Source: a virus. From it: 47,308 bases of DNA. The position numbers and the translations under genes were made by a program. The stretch's first letter is position 1, and every line of letters begins with the position of its first letter. The notes under the pieces were generated by a model. That model was not told the DNA's origin, made no database searches, and saw nothing but the letters and a program-made list of their open reading frames with translations. Positions 33,212-42,249 of this stretch are shown in pieces. The stretch covers positions 1 through 47,308 of the IMG/VR virus record IMGVR_UViG_3300050343_000165; one strand, written 5' to 3'.

Positions 33212-34510
33212 ATGGCTTCAGCATATTTATCAAGAACACCATCATCAACAGGAAATAGAAAACTTTTTACTTTTAGTTGTTGGTTTAAAAAATATAGTAC
33301 TGGTGTTGATGCAGGAATATTTAATCAATATGAAAATGATAATAATTATTTTAGAATTAGATTTAGAAGTGATGATAAATTACAATTAGATGATAAGGAT
33401 AGTGGTTCTACTATTTTTAGCCTTATACTAAGTAGACAGCTAAGAGATACTAGTGGATTTTATCATCTTGTTGTTGCTTATGATTCTGCACAATCAACAG
33501 AAGCAGATAGAGTAAAAATATATATTAATGGAGTTTTAGAAACTGCATTAGATACATCATCATATCCATCTCAAAATGCAAACGCATTTATGAATCTTAC
33601 AGGTCATACTGTTCAAATAGCTAGAACCAGACCTTCAGGTCCACACTATTTAAATGGTTTAATGACCCATGTTCACCTTGCAGATGGAACAGCTTATGCA
33701 GCTTCAACTTTTGGAGAGTCTGATTCTAATGGTGTATGGATTCCAAAACCTTCACCTTCAGTTACATATGGTACAAATGGTTTCTTTTTAAAGATGGATA
33801 ACTCCGGAAACATGGGCCTAGATTCATCTGGTCAGTCTAATAATTTAACAACAAGTGGTACAATCACCCAAGCTAAAGACACACCTTCAAATGTTTTTAA
33901 TGTGTTAAATACTTTAGATACTTCAAGAGGATTATCTAATGGTAATACTACATATGCAGGAGCAAGTGGTGGTACAGTAGTAAAAGGAACCCTAGCTGTA
34001 AATTCTGGTAAATGGTATGCAGAATGTAAAATTGTAGATGCTAGTGAAAATATGATTGGAGTTTTAGATATAGGTCAAGCACCAACTACAAACTATGTTG
34101 GACATAGTGCTGTTGGTTGGGGTATTTACACAGGAGATGGCAACCTTTATCATAATGCTTCAGCTAGTTCTTATAGCAGTGCTTTTTCAGATAATGATAT
34201 TATGGGAATAGCTTTAGATATGGATAATAATAAATTATATTTTTCTAAAAATGGTGTATGGCAAAATAGTGGAGTACCAACATCTGGTTCTACTGGCACA
34301 GGTGCAATTAGTATTACAAGTGGTCTTACAATGACTTTTTGTGGTGGTAGGGATAATGCTAGTGACACAGCTTCATTTAACTTCGGTAACGGATATTTTG
34401 GTACAACAGCAGTAACTTCAGCAGGGACCAATGCTAGTGGTAATGGAATATTTGAATATGACGTTCCAACAGGGTATACTGCTCTATCAACAAAAGGATT
34501 AAATTTATAA
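33212..34510 (+). CDS. Fibre module copy 1: LamG + SPRY lectin-like protein
   Basis: 432 residues. The N-terminal half is a LamG/concanavalin-A-like domain (STGNRKLFTFSCWFKKYSTG, FYHLVVAYDSAQSTEADRVK, IYINGVLETALDTSS). The second half is SPRY-like (VNSGKWYAECKIVDASENMI, DIMGIALDMDNNKLYFSKNG). The end NGYFGTTAVTSAGTNASG is shared by all copies. Both domains bind glycans or proteins, so a receptor-binding role is likely. TAATG coupling to the DUF7483-like gene. Intact. Confidence 0.78.
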   Translation: MASAYLSRTPSSTGNRKLFTFSCWFKKYSTGVDAGIFNQYENDNNYFRIRFRSDDKLQLDDKDSGSTIFSLILSRQLRDTSGFYHLVVAYDSAQSTEADRVKIYINGVLETALDTSSYPSQNANAFMNLTGHTVQIARTRPSGPHYLNGLMTHVHLADGTAYAASTFGESDSNGVWIPKPSPSVTYGTNGFFLKMDNSGNMGLDSSGQSNNLTTSGTITQAKDTPSNVFNVLNTLDTSRGLSNGNTTYAGASGGTVVKGTLAVNSGKWYAECKIVDASENMIGVLDIGQAPTTNYVGHSAVGWGIYTGDGNLYHNASASSYSSAFSDNDIMGIALDMDNNKLYFSKNGVWQNSGVPTSGSTGTGAISITSGLTMTFCGGRDNASDTASFNFGNGYFGTTAVTSAGTNASGNGIFEYDVPTGYTALSTKGLNL

Positions 34511-35553
34511 TGGCTTATACTACAATTAAAAAACCTTCTGATTATTTTAATACTAAACTTTATACAGGTAATGGTTCAACAAATGCAATTACAGGTGTTG
34601 GTTTTCAACCTGATTTTATTTGGAATAAACAAAGAAATGGAACTTATGACCATTATTTATTTAATTCTTTATCAGGAACAGGAAAATATATGAAATCAAA
34701 TACTACTGGTTCTGAGGGAACAAACTCAGATACAGTTACTTCTTTTGATAGTGATGGATTTACTTTAGGAAATGCTGCTGGAAATAATGGTTCTGGTAAT
34801 ACTATGGCATCATGGAACTGGAAAGCTGGAACAACTGGCTCTGGCACAACTACTGGCTCTGGAACTGGTAAGGCATATTCCTATTCTGTAAATACAACAG
34901 CAGGTTTTTCTATTGTTAAATACAAAGGTAATGGAACAGCAGGTCATACTATTCCACATCATTTAGGTTCAGCTCCAACTTTTCGTATTAGTAAAATTTT
35001 AAGTAATTCAGGAGATAATTGGACAGTTTATTCTGAAACATTAGGTAACACAAAAGAATTAAATTTAAACACAGTTGATGCAGTTGGAACAACAACTAAC
35101 TATTGGAACTCAACTTCACCAAATGCTACTAATTTTACTTTAGGTACTAATGGAATTGCCAATGGTAATGATGTTGATATAATTTCTTATAATTTTGCAC
35201 CTAAAACTGGTTATAGCAAGTTTGGTTCTTATGTTGGTAATGGAAATGCAGATGGAACATTTGTTTATACAGGATTTAAACCTGCTTGGGTTATGGTAAA
35301 AAATGCAAACAATTCATCAGCAGATTGGACTATGTTTGATGTAAAAAGAAATACATATAATATTATGGATAAAAGATTGAGAGCAAATTTATCTAATGCT
35401 GAAGATGCTCCATTAGGTTTTATTGATTTTACATCAAATGGTTTTAAATGGAGAACTGATAGTTTTGCAGTAAATGGTGATGGTAATAATCATGTATTTA
35501 TGGCATTTGCAGACGAACCTTTAATTGGAGATAACCCAGCGACAGCGAGATAA
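34510..35553 (+). CDS. Fibre module copy 1: DUF7483-like receptor-binding protein
   Basis: 347 residues. MAYTTIKKPSDYFNTKLYTG, VGFQPDFIWNKQR, SFDSDGFTLGNAAGNN and SWNWKAGT match the DUF7483 pattern as I recall it. The second half (KTGYSKFGSYVGNGNADG, YTGFKPAWVMVK, NVMDKRL-like region) repeats the same fold idea. It ends PATAR, like the other copies. 35209-35297 is 87/89 identical to 41902-41990 in copy 3. Probably the tip of the fibre unit. Confidence 0.75.
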   Translation: MAYTTIKKPSDYFNTKLYTGNGSTNAITGVGFQPDFIWNKQRNGTYDHYLFNSLSGTGKYMKSNTTGSEGTNSDTVTSFDSDGFTLGNAAGNNGSGNTMASWNWKAGTTGSGTTTGSGTGKAYSYSVNTTAGFSIVKYKGNGTAGHTIPHHLGSAPTFRISKILSNSGDNWTVYSETLGNTKELNLNTVDAVGTTTNYWNSTSPNATNFTLGTNGIANGNDVDIISYNFAPKTGYSKFGSYVGNGNADGTFVYTGFKPAWVMVKNANNSSADWTMFDVKRNTYNIMDKRLRANLSNAEDAPLGFIDFTSNGFKWRTDSFAVNGDGNNHVFMAFADEPLIGDNPATAR

Positions 35554-35554
35554 T

Positions 35555-36316
35555 ATGAGTGAAGTAAAAGTAAATAAAATTAGTCCAAGGTCCGGGACAA
35601 CTGTTACACTAGGAGATAGTGGAGATACTTTTACAGGTGCTCAAACAGTTGCAAACGCAGCATTACAAGGTTCAGGACAAATTACAATCAATGGTCAAGC
35701 CGTAGCGCTTGGTGGATCTATTACTTTAACAACTGAGACAAGACCAACAGTATCAGGTATCAGTCCTTCAGCAATTGAAAATACTCAAACTGCAGTTGTT
35801 ATTACAGGAACTAATTTTGTATCGGTTCCATTGGTTACAGCAATCAACTCAACTACCGGTGCACAATTTATAGCGGATGAAGTATCTTTTACTTCAGCTA
35901 CAAGTATTACAGCAAAATTTACTATTTCAGTTGACGCAAGTTACAAATTATATGTAGAGAATCCAGATGGTAACGCAGTTCAAACTGGAGCTATACTAAC
36001 AGTATCAGACGCACCCGCATGGCAAACTGCAGCAGGTACACTAGGTACATTTGCAGGCGGATCAAGTATTGGAACTATTACATTAACAGCAACAAATTCT
36101 ACAGGGATGACTGTACAATCAGGATCGTTACCTGGTGGAATTACATTGAACAGTGGATCAGGATCTAGTACACTAACAGGTACAGAATCAGGCGCTTCTG
36201 CTGATACAACTTACAATTTTACAATACGTGCAACAGACGCTGAAGGTCAAACAGCAGATAGAGCATTTAGTTTAACATTTACATTTGGAGCAAACAACTC
36301 TATGAGTTTCAACTAA
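35555..36316 (+). CDS. Fibre module copy 2: IPT/TIG + putative Ig protein
   Basis: 253 residues from ATG 35555, just after the stop of copy 1; an in-frame ATG at 35525 lies inside the preceding gene and is not likely. MSEVKVNKISPRSGTTVTLG, then PTVSGISPSAIENTQTAVVI and TGTNFVSVPLVTAIN (IPT/TIG), then GSLPGGITLNSGSG and NFTIRATDAEGQTADRAF (Ig), ending in FN. Paralogue of 32418 and 38700. Confidence 0.74.
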   Translation: MSEVKVNKISPRSGTTVTLGDSGDTFTGAQTVANAALQGSGQITINGQAVALGGSITLTTETRPTVSGISPSAIENTQTAVVITGTNFVSVPLVTAINSTTGAQFIADEVSFTSATSITAKFTISVDASYKLYVENPDGNAVQTGAILTVSDAPAWQTAAGTLGTFAGGSSIGTITLTATNSTGMTVQSGSLPGGITLNSGSGSSTLTGTESGASADTTYNFTIRATDAEGQTADRAFSLTFTFGANNSMSFN

Positions 36317-36325
36317 GATAATATT

Positions 36326-37642
36326 ATGGCAAACAGTTATTTAAACAGAACAGTATCAAGTGCAGGAAATAGAAAAACTTTTACTCTTTCTGCTTGGGTT
36401 AAAAGAGGTAAGATAAGTTCAGGAGAACATAATATATTCGGAAATTCTGATAGTAGTTATGATAATGGTTTTGTAGTTAAATTTAATTCTTCAGACCAAC
36501 TAAGAATTATTATGCAAGACTCAAGTAATTATGAAAAAAAACCAAATAGACTTTTTAGAGATTGTAATGGATGGTACCATTTGGTTATTCAAGTTGATAC
36601 TACACAAGCTACAGCAACTGATAGAGTTAAACTATGGGTTAATGGTGTGCAAGAAACAAGTTTTGCTACAGACACTATGCCTGCTCAAAATTATGATACT
36701 CACTGGAATAACACTACACAAATTACCACAGTAGGTAGAGCTGGTAACTATAATGGGGATTATTATGATGGTTATATTACTCATGCTGCAAATGTAGATG
36801 GAAGTGTTGTAGCACCAACTGTATTTGGTGAAACAGATTCTACATCTGGTATTTGGAAATTTAAACAACCATCTGGTGTTACTTGGGGTACTAATGGTTT
36901 TTGGTTAAAATTTGAAAACTCTGGTGCTTTAGGTACAGATAGTTCTGGTAACTCAAACACATTCACAGTTAATGGTAATGGCAGACAGGCACTTGATACA
37001 CCTTCAAATGTTTATGCTACATTAAATAGTATAGCTAATTATAGAAACCAACCAACAATGACCAATGGAAATTTAACTTTAACAGGAACAGGAAGTAGTA
37101 CAACATGGAATAATTCAGTTGCTACTTTAGGAGCTACTCAAGGTAAATGGTATTATGAATATAAAATTACTGGTGGTACTCACTTTTTAGATATTTTGCT
37201 TGGTATTGTTAATGTTGATAAAGCAACTACCACAGCTAATAATTTATATACTCAAAATGGAAGTTGTTACTATTATGGTAATGATGGTGGAGAAATTTTA
37301 CTGGATAGCACACAAACAACTAATGATTATGGTGCGTCTGCACAAAATGATATTATCGGAATTGCTTACGATTTAGATACATATAAGTTTAATGTATATA
37401 AAAATGGAACTCAAATAGTAACAAATTTTGCATTATCTTCTAACTTTCAAGATGGTGGTTTTATTATACCATCTATTTGTGTTTATGAACAAAGTGTAGG
37501 TTCAGCAAACTTCGGCAATGGATATTTTGGCACTACTGCTATATCTTCCGCAGGATCAAATGGTAATGGATCTTTATTTGAATATGATGTACCATCAGGA
37601 TACTACGCATTAAATACAAAAAACATTAACACTTATGGATAA
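36326..37642 (+). CDS. Fibre module copy 2: LamG + SPRY lectin-like protein
   Basis: 438 residues. LamG part: SSAGNRKTFTLSAWVKRGKI, CNGWYHLVIQVDTTQATATD, KLWVNGVQETSF. SPRY part: TQGKWYYEYKITGGTHFLDI, IIGIAYDLDTYKFNVYKNGT. The shared end is ANFGNGYFGTTAISSAGSNG. It is more diverged than copies 1 and 3 are from each other. Likely binds a different glycan or surface protein from the other copies. Confidence 0.76.
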   Translation: MANSYLNRTVSSAGNRKTFTLSAWVKRGKISSGEHNIFGNSDSSYDNGFVVKFNSSDQLRIIMQDSSNYEKKPNRLFRDCNGWYHLVIQVDTTQATATDRVKLWVNGVQETSFATDTMPAQNYDTHWNNTTQITTVGRAGNYNGDYYDGYITHAANVDGSVVAPTVFGETDSTSGIWKFKQPSGVTWGTNGFWLKFENSGALGTDSSGNSNTFTVNGNGRQALDTPSNVYATLNSIANYRNQPTMTNGNLTLTGTGSSTTWNNSVATLGATQGKWYYEYKITGGTHFLDILLGIVNVDKATTTANNLYTQNGSCYYYGNDGGEILLDSTQTTNDYGASAQNDIIGIAYDLDTYKFNVYKNGTQIVTNFALSSNFQDGGFIIPSICVYEQSVGSANFGNGYFGTTAISSAGSNGNGSLFEYDVPSGYYALNTKNINTYG

Positions 37643-37647
37643 AAATT

Positions 37648-38697
37648 ATGGCTTATAGTACAATTGTAAAACCTTCTGATTATTTTGGAACTTTACTTTA
37701 CACAGGTAATAATACTAATGACAGAGATATTACTGGTTTAAATTTTACACCAGATTTTACCTGGATTAAACCTAGAGATTATTCAGGTAATCATGGTTTA
37801 TTTGATGCTGTTAGAGGTGCTGATAAATCAATAAGGTCAAATCAAACTAGAGTAGAAGATACTTCTCCTGCTAATAAAGATTTAGACAGTTTTATTTCTG
37901 GTGGTATTAGAGTTGACCAAAGTAATTATATTGACACAAATAGTGATGGAATAAGTACTGTAGCTTGGAACTGGAAAGCAAATGGTGCAGGTTCATCAAA
38001 TACAGATGGAAGTATAAGTGCAACTGTATCAGCTAATACAACAGCAGGATTTTCAATAGTTAAATGGACAGGTAATGGTTCAGCAGGTGCAACAATAGGT
38101 CATGGATTAGGAATTACTCCAAAAGTAGTTATAATAAAAAGATTAAGTGGTTCGGTTCAATCTTGGATATGTAAATTTCCTACTGCTACAGATGGTTATT
38201 TAGCATTAAATTCAACAGATGCAATAAGTGCAAGTTCTGGTTGGTTGCCTGTATCTTCATCATTAATTACTTTAGCTAATAGTTGGACAGCATATAATAA
38301 TAGTGGAAATGATTACATAGCCTACTGCTTCGCAGATAAAAAAGGTTACAGCAAGTTTGGAAGCTACATAGGTAATGGAAATGCTGATGGGCCATTTATA
38401 TACACAGGATTTAAACCTGGTTTTGTTTTACAAAAAAGATCAGATAGTACATCAAATTGGCATATTTTTGATAATAAAAGAGAACCTGAAAATGTGATGG
38501 ACAAATTTATAACACCAAATGACAGTGCTACAGAAGGTACAACTACAGGATTTGATTTTCTTTCAAATGGTTTCAAGTCAAGAACAAGTGATCATTGGAA
38601 TAATCAGTCTGGTGGAACATACATCTACATGGCATTTGCAGAACAACCTTTAGTAGCTAATTCAGGAAGTAATGGAGTACCGGCAACGGCTAGATAA
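37648..38697 (+). CDS. Fibre module copy 2: DUF7483-like receptor-binding protein
   Basis: 349 residues. MAYSTIVKPSDYFGTLLYTG, NFTPDFTWIKPRDYSGNHGL, FDAVRGADKSIRSNQT, VAWNWKANGAG; then KKGYSKFGSYIGNGNADGPF, YTGFKPGFVLQKR and GGTYIYMAFAEQPLV. It ends VPATAR. Homologous along its length to 34510 and 41200 and intact. Confidence 0.75.
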   Translation: MAYSTIVKPSDYFGTLLYTGNNTNDRDITGLNFTPDFTWIKPRDYSGNHGLFDAVRGADKSIRSNQTRVEDTSPANKDLDSFISGGIRVDQSNYIDTNSDGISTVAWNWKANGAGSSNTDGSISATVSANTTAGFSIVKWTGNGSAGATIGHGLGITPKVVIIKRLSGSVQSWICKFPTATDGYLALNSTDAISASSGWLPVSSSLITLANSWTAYNNSGNDYIAYCFADKKGYSKFGSYIGNGNADGPFIYTGFKPGFVLQKRSDSTSNWHIFDNKREPENVMDKFITPNDSATEGTTTGFDFLSNGFKSRTSDHWNNQSGGTYIYMAFAEQPLVANSGSNGVPATAR

Positions 38698-38699
38698 TT

Positions 38700-39857
38700 A
38701 TGAGTAGTATATTAAAAGTAGATACAATACAGGACCAAAACGGTAATCTGATCATCAGTAAAGATTCTGGTGGTGGAGGATTCCTTAGTCCTTATGCATC
38801 ATCATCTACTCCAATAACTTATACTGTAACGGTTGCATCAAAAACTGCAGCTCACCCTTATAATGGTGTAGGTAGTTCTAACGGTTATTTTATTAATGGT
38901 ATTGAGTCTCCTATTATTGAAATTAAAGGTAATGACACATCAAAACCTTATCACTATAAATTTGATCAATCAGATGCATCTAACTCAGGACACCCTTTAT
39001 TATTTTACAACAACGCTAGTAAGACTACAGGATTTACAACAGGTGTAACAACATCTGGTACACCAGGACAAGCTGGTGCTTATACATTAATTGCTGTTGA
39101 TAGCGATACACCAAATATTTTATACTACCAATGTTCATCACACGCGAACATGGGTAATCATACTTTTTCAACTTCACCTACAGTTAATACAGGTTTCTTT
39201 TTAAAATTACCTACAACAGATGGGACGGCAGATCAGGTATTAAAAACTAATGGATCAGGTACATTGTCTTTTGGATCAAGTGTAACTTTTCCAACTATAA
39301 GTTCTATTAGTCCAAGTGTTATTGAAAACACGCAAACAGCTGTAACGATTACAGGAACTAACTTTCAATCAATACCAACAGTTGATGCAATCAACGCTTC
39401 AACAGGTGCAATTACTACTGCAGACAGTGTTGCATTTACAAATGCAACAACGATTGTTGCAACGTTTACTTTATCTGTAGATGGTACTTATTATTTAAGA
39501 GCAGAGAATAATGATGGTTTAGCTGTAAGATCAACTAGTGCATTATTAACTGTATCCGATGCACCTGCGTGGACAACTGCGGCAGGAAGTTTAGGAACAG
39601 TTTCAAATGGCGGAACTATCAACTTTACAGTAGCTGCAACAAATGCTACAACCTTCGGAGTACAATCTGGATCACTTCCAGGAGGTGCAAGTTTAAATAC
39701 AAGTACGGGTGCAATCACTGGTACTGAATCAGGCTCAACGCAATCGACTACTTATACATTTACAATAAGAGCAACGGATGCACAGGGCCAAACAGCAGAC
39801 CGTCAGTTTACAATTACAATATCTCACGGCGCGTCGGGAGGAGCACAGTTTAACTAA
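38700..39857 (+). CDS. Fibre module copy 3: IPT/TIG fibre with a cupredoxin-like N-terminal domain
   Basis: 385 residues, about 120 more than its paralogues. The extra N-terminal domain (about residues 40-153) contains NSGHPLLF (His98) and YYQCSSHANMGN (Cys145, His148, Met151). The C-x2-H-x2-M spacing with an upstream Gly-His is the type-1 copper ligand set of amicyanin-like cupredoxins. A beta-rich sequence before it (YTVTVASKTAAHP, SPIIEIKGND) suits that fold. IPT/TIG (ISSISPSVIENTQTAVTI) and Ig (GSLPGGASLNTSTG, TFTIRATDAQGQTADRQF) domains follow, ending in FN. Copper binding is predicted, not shown. Confidence 0.72.
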   Translation: MSSILKVDTIQDQNGNLIISKDSGGGGFLSPYASSSTPITYTVTVASKTAAHPYNGVGSSNGYFINGIESPIIEIKGNDTSKPYHYKFDQSDASNSGHPLLFYNNASKTTGFTTGVTTSGTPGQAGAYTLIAVDSDTPNILYYQCSSHANMGNHTFSTSPTVNTGFFLKLPTTDGTADQVLKTNGSGTLSFGSSVTFPTISSISPSVIENTQTAVTITGTNFQSIPTVDAINASTGAITTADSVAFTNATTIVATFTLSVDGTYYLRAENNDGLAVRSTSALLTVSDAPAWTTAAGSLGTVSNGGTINFTVAATNATTFGVQSGSLPGGASLNTSTGAITGTESGSTQSTTYTFTIRATDAQGQTADRQFTITISHGASGGAQFN

Positions 39858-41200
39858 TGGCACAATCAACTACATACTTATCAAAAACATATAGTGGAAA
39901 TGGAAATAGGAATAAAGGTACTATTTCTGTTTGGTGTAAATTTGCAGATACAGACGCAAGTGCTGATAGCACAATATTCGGTGCTGGTAATATTAGCAAT
40001 GATAGTGATTGTACTTTTTTATGTATTAATCCAAATGGATTTGGGGGTACAACTACAAGAAAAATTTCATTTATAATAAGAATAGGTGGTGCAACTGTAT
40101 ATAAAGCAGAGAGTAATGCTTTACTTAGAGATGTTAATGGTTGGTATAATATAGTTGTTAGATGGGATACTACACTAGGAACACCTAATTGCGATATTTA
40201 TTTAAATGGAGAAGAAGTTTCTTATTCTTCAAATACTTGGAGTTCACTATCTCAAAACACAAACACATATATAGGTAGTTCAGCTCACCCTCACTACATT
40301 GGTAGAGGTGCTTATTGTGATGCTATGAAAAATAATTATTATGAGGGTTCTATGTCACACTTTCATTATTGTGATGGATATTATTATGACGCATCATCAT
40401 TTGGTTCAACTGATTCAACAACTGGCGAATGGAAAATAAATACTTCTCCAAGTGTATCTTATGGAACTAATGGTTTTTGGTTCTTTAAAGATGATAATGC
40501 TTTAACAGACCATTCTTCAAATTCAAATTCTTATTCTTTAACAGCAGGTACACTTACAAAAACAGAAGATTGTCCAAGCAATGTTTTTTGTACAATGAAC
40601 TCATTAAATAAAACTTCTAATATATTATTAGGTAATGGTAATTTAAATGTTGGAACTACCAATACAGGTACAGATGAAGCAGTTGTAGGAACTATTGCTT
40701 TTGGAAATGGTAAATATTATTCTGAATTTAAAAGAGAAAGTACAGGTCAACCTGCTTTTGGAATAGTAAGAACTAGTGCAGATGGTACAACTCATTCAAG
40801 AATTGAAGCTGATAGAATAATGTATCATTCAAACGGAAATATTTACACAAATGGTTTAGGTATAACTAATATTAATACAGGAGTTACTTATGCTAGTGGA
40901 GATATAATTTCAATGTCTTTTGATACAGAAAATGGAATTATAAAATGGTATAAAAACGATACTTTAGTTACCAATAGCACCATAACTAATTCACAATTAG
41001 AATTTGCAAATGATGAATGGATTCCAATGATTTATTGTGCAAATGGTAATGGTAGTTTTTCTGGAAGTGCAAACTTTGGCAATGGCTACTTCGGAACAAC
41101 AGCAGTATCTAGTGCAGGAACTAACGCTAGTAATGGAATATTTGAGTATGATGTACCAACAGGCTATACTGCTTTATCAACTAAAGGATTAAATATATAA
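39857..41200 (+). CDS. Fibre module copy 3: LamG + SPRY lectin-like protein
   Basis: 447 residues. LamG part: GNGNRNKGTISVWCKFADTD, VNGWYNIVVRWDTTLG, CDIYLNGEEVSYSSN. SPRY part: GNGKYYSEFKRESTGQPAFG, DIISMSFDTENGIIKWYKND. The C-terminus (ANFGNGYFGTTAVSSAGTNA, VPTGYTALSTKGLNI) is nearly that of copy 1. It contains more Cys and Asn than the others, which may reflect another ligand. TAATG coupling on both sides. Confidence 0.76.
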   Translation: MAQSTTYLSKTYSGNGNRNKGTISVWCKFADTDASADSTIFGAGNISNDSDCTFLCINPNGFGGTTTRKISFIIRIGGATVYKAESNALLRDVNGWYNIVVRWDTTLGTPNCDIYLNGEEVSYSSNTWSSLSQNTNTYIGSSAHPHYIGRGAYCDAMKNNYYEGSMSHFHYCDGYYYDASSFGSTDSTTGEWKINTSPSVSYGTNGFWFFKDDNALTDHSSNSNSYSLTAGTLTKTEDCPSNVFCTMNSLNKTSNILLGNGNLNVGTTNTGTDEAVVGTIAFGNGKYYSEFKRESTGQPAFGIVRTSADGTTHSRIEADRIMYHSNGNIYTNGLGITNINTGVTYASGDIISMSFDTENGIIKWYKNDTLVTNSTITNSQLEFANDEWIPMIYCANGNGSFSGSANFGNGYFGTTAVSSAGTNASNGIFEYDVPTGYTALSTKGLNI

Positions 41201-42243
41201 TGGCATACACAACTATCAATAAATCTACAGATTATTTTAATACTAAACTTATTTCAGGTAATGGTGGAACACAATCATTAACAGGTGTAGGATTTAAGCC
41301 AGATTTTACATGGATAAAATCTAGAAGTAGAGTTGACCCACATAGTATAACTGATATTGTAAGAGGTGTAGCATCACAATTAGATTCATCTTTAAATAGT
41401 GCACCGACTACTCATTCAGATGCGATTACATCATTTAATAGTGATGGGTTTTCTCTTGGTTCTCAAGCTGATGTAAATAGAAGTGGGACTACATTCGCAT
41501 CATGGAATTGGTTAGCAGGTGGTAGTCAAGGTTCATCAAATACAGATGGTACAATAAATACTACATACACTTCAGTAAACACTACAGCAGGTTTTTCTAT
41601 ATCTAAATATACAGGTACAGCTGCTAATGCTACTGTGGGCCATGGATTAGGTGCAGTTCCTAAAATGATAATAGTTAAAAATTTAATATCTTCAGGTAGT
41701 GGTGCAGAAAATTGGTATGTTTATCATGCAAGTTTAGGAAATAATAAAGATTTATTATTAAATTTAACTAATGATGCAAGTAATACAGTTACTACTTGGA
41801 ATAATACAACACCAACTTCTTCTGTTTTTTCTATAGGTAGTGGTGATGGAGTTAATAAAAGTAGTGAAGCAAATATAGCCTACTGCTTCGCAGAAAAAAC
41901 TGGTTATAGCAAGTTTGGTTCTTATGTTGGTAATGGAAATGCTGATGGAACATTTGTTTATACAGGATTTAAACCTGCCTGGGTTATGGTTAAAAGAACA
42001 GATACTGCAGATACTTGGATTATGTATGATAGTAAAAGAATTGGTTACAATCCAAATAATTACATTCTTGAAGCAAATACTACTGCTGCTGAATATAGTT
42101 CAGATAGATTTGATTTACTAAGTAATGGTTTTAAACCAAGATACGATTGGACACCTATAAACGCATCAGGTGGAACATACATCTACATGGCCTTTGGCCA
42201 AAGCATAGTTGGCAGTAATAATATTCCGGCGACGGCCAGGTAA
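41200..42243 (+). CDS. Fibre module copy 3: DUF7483-like receptor-binding protein
   Basis: 347 residues, the same length as copy 1. MAYTTINKSTDYFNTKLISG, VGFKPDFTWIKSRSRVDP, SFNSDGFSLGSQADVN, ASWNWLAGG; then KTGYSKFGSYVGNGNADGTF, YTGFKPAWVMVKRTDTADTW and GGTYIYMAFGQ. It ends IPATAR. The 89-bp near-identity with copy 1 at 41902-41990 suggests recent exchange. Confidence 0.75.
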   Translation: MAYTTINKSTDYFNTKLISGNGGTQSLTGVGFKPDFTWIKSRSRVDPHSITDIVRGVASQLDSSLNSAPTTHSDAITSFNSDGFSLGSQADVNRSGTTFASWNWLAGGSQGSSNTDGTINTTYTSVNTTAGFSISKYTGTAANATVGHGLGAVPKMIIVKNLISSGSGAENWYVYHASLGNNKDLLLNLTNDASNTVTTWNNTTPTSSVFSIGSGDGVNKSSEANIAYCFAEKTGYSKFGSYVGNGNADGTFVYTGFKPAWVMVKRTDTADTWIMYDSKRIGYNPNNYILEANTTAAEYSSDRFDLLSNGFKPRYDWTPINASGGTYIYMAFGQSIVGSNNIPATAR

Positions 42244-42249
42244 CCTGCC

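Noticed and set aside
34171-34431. Minus-strand open frames under the fibre genes (also 36632-36966, 42183-42437, 42777-43037 and others)
   Set aside because: They are shadows of intact, domain-bearing + strand genes, lack ribosome-binding sites and promoters, and have low-complexity sequence.
38700-42243. Third fibre module as an assembly duplication of the first
   Set aside because: Overall divergence is high, domain content differs (cupredoxin-like insert), and only short stretches are nearly identical.
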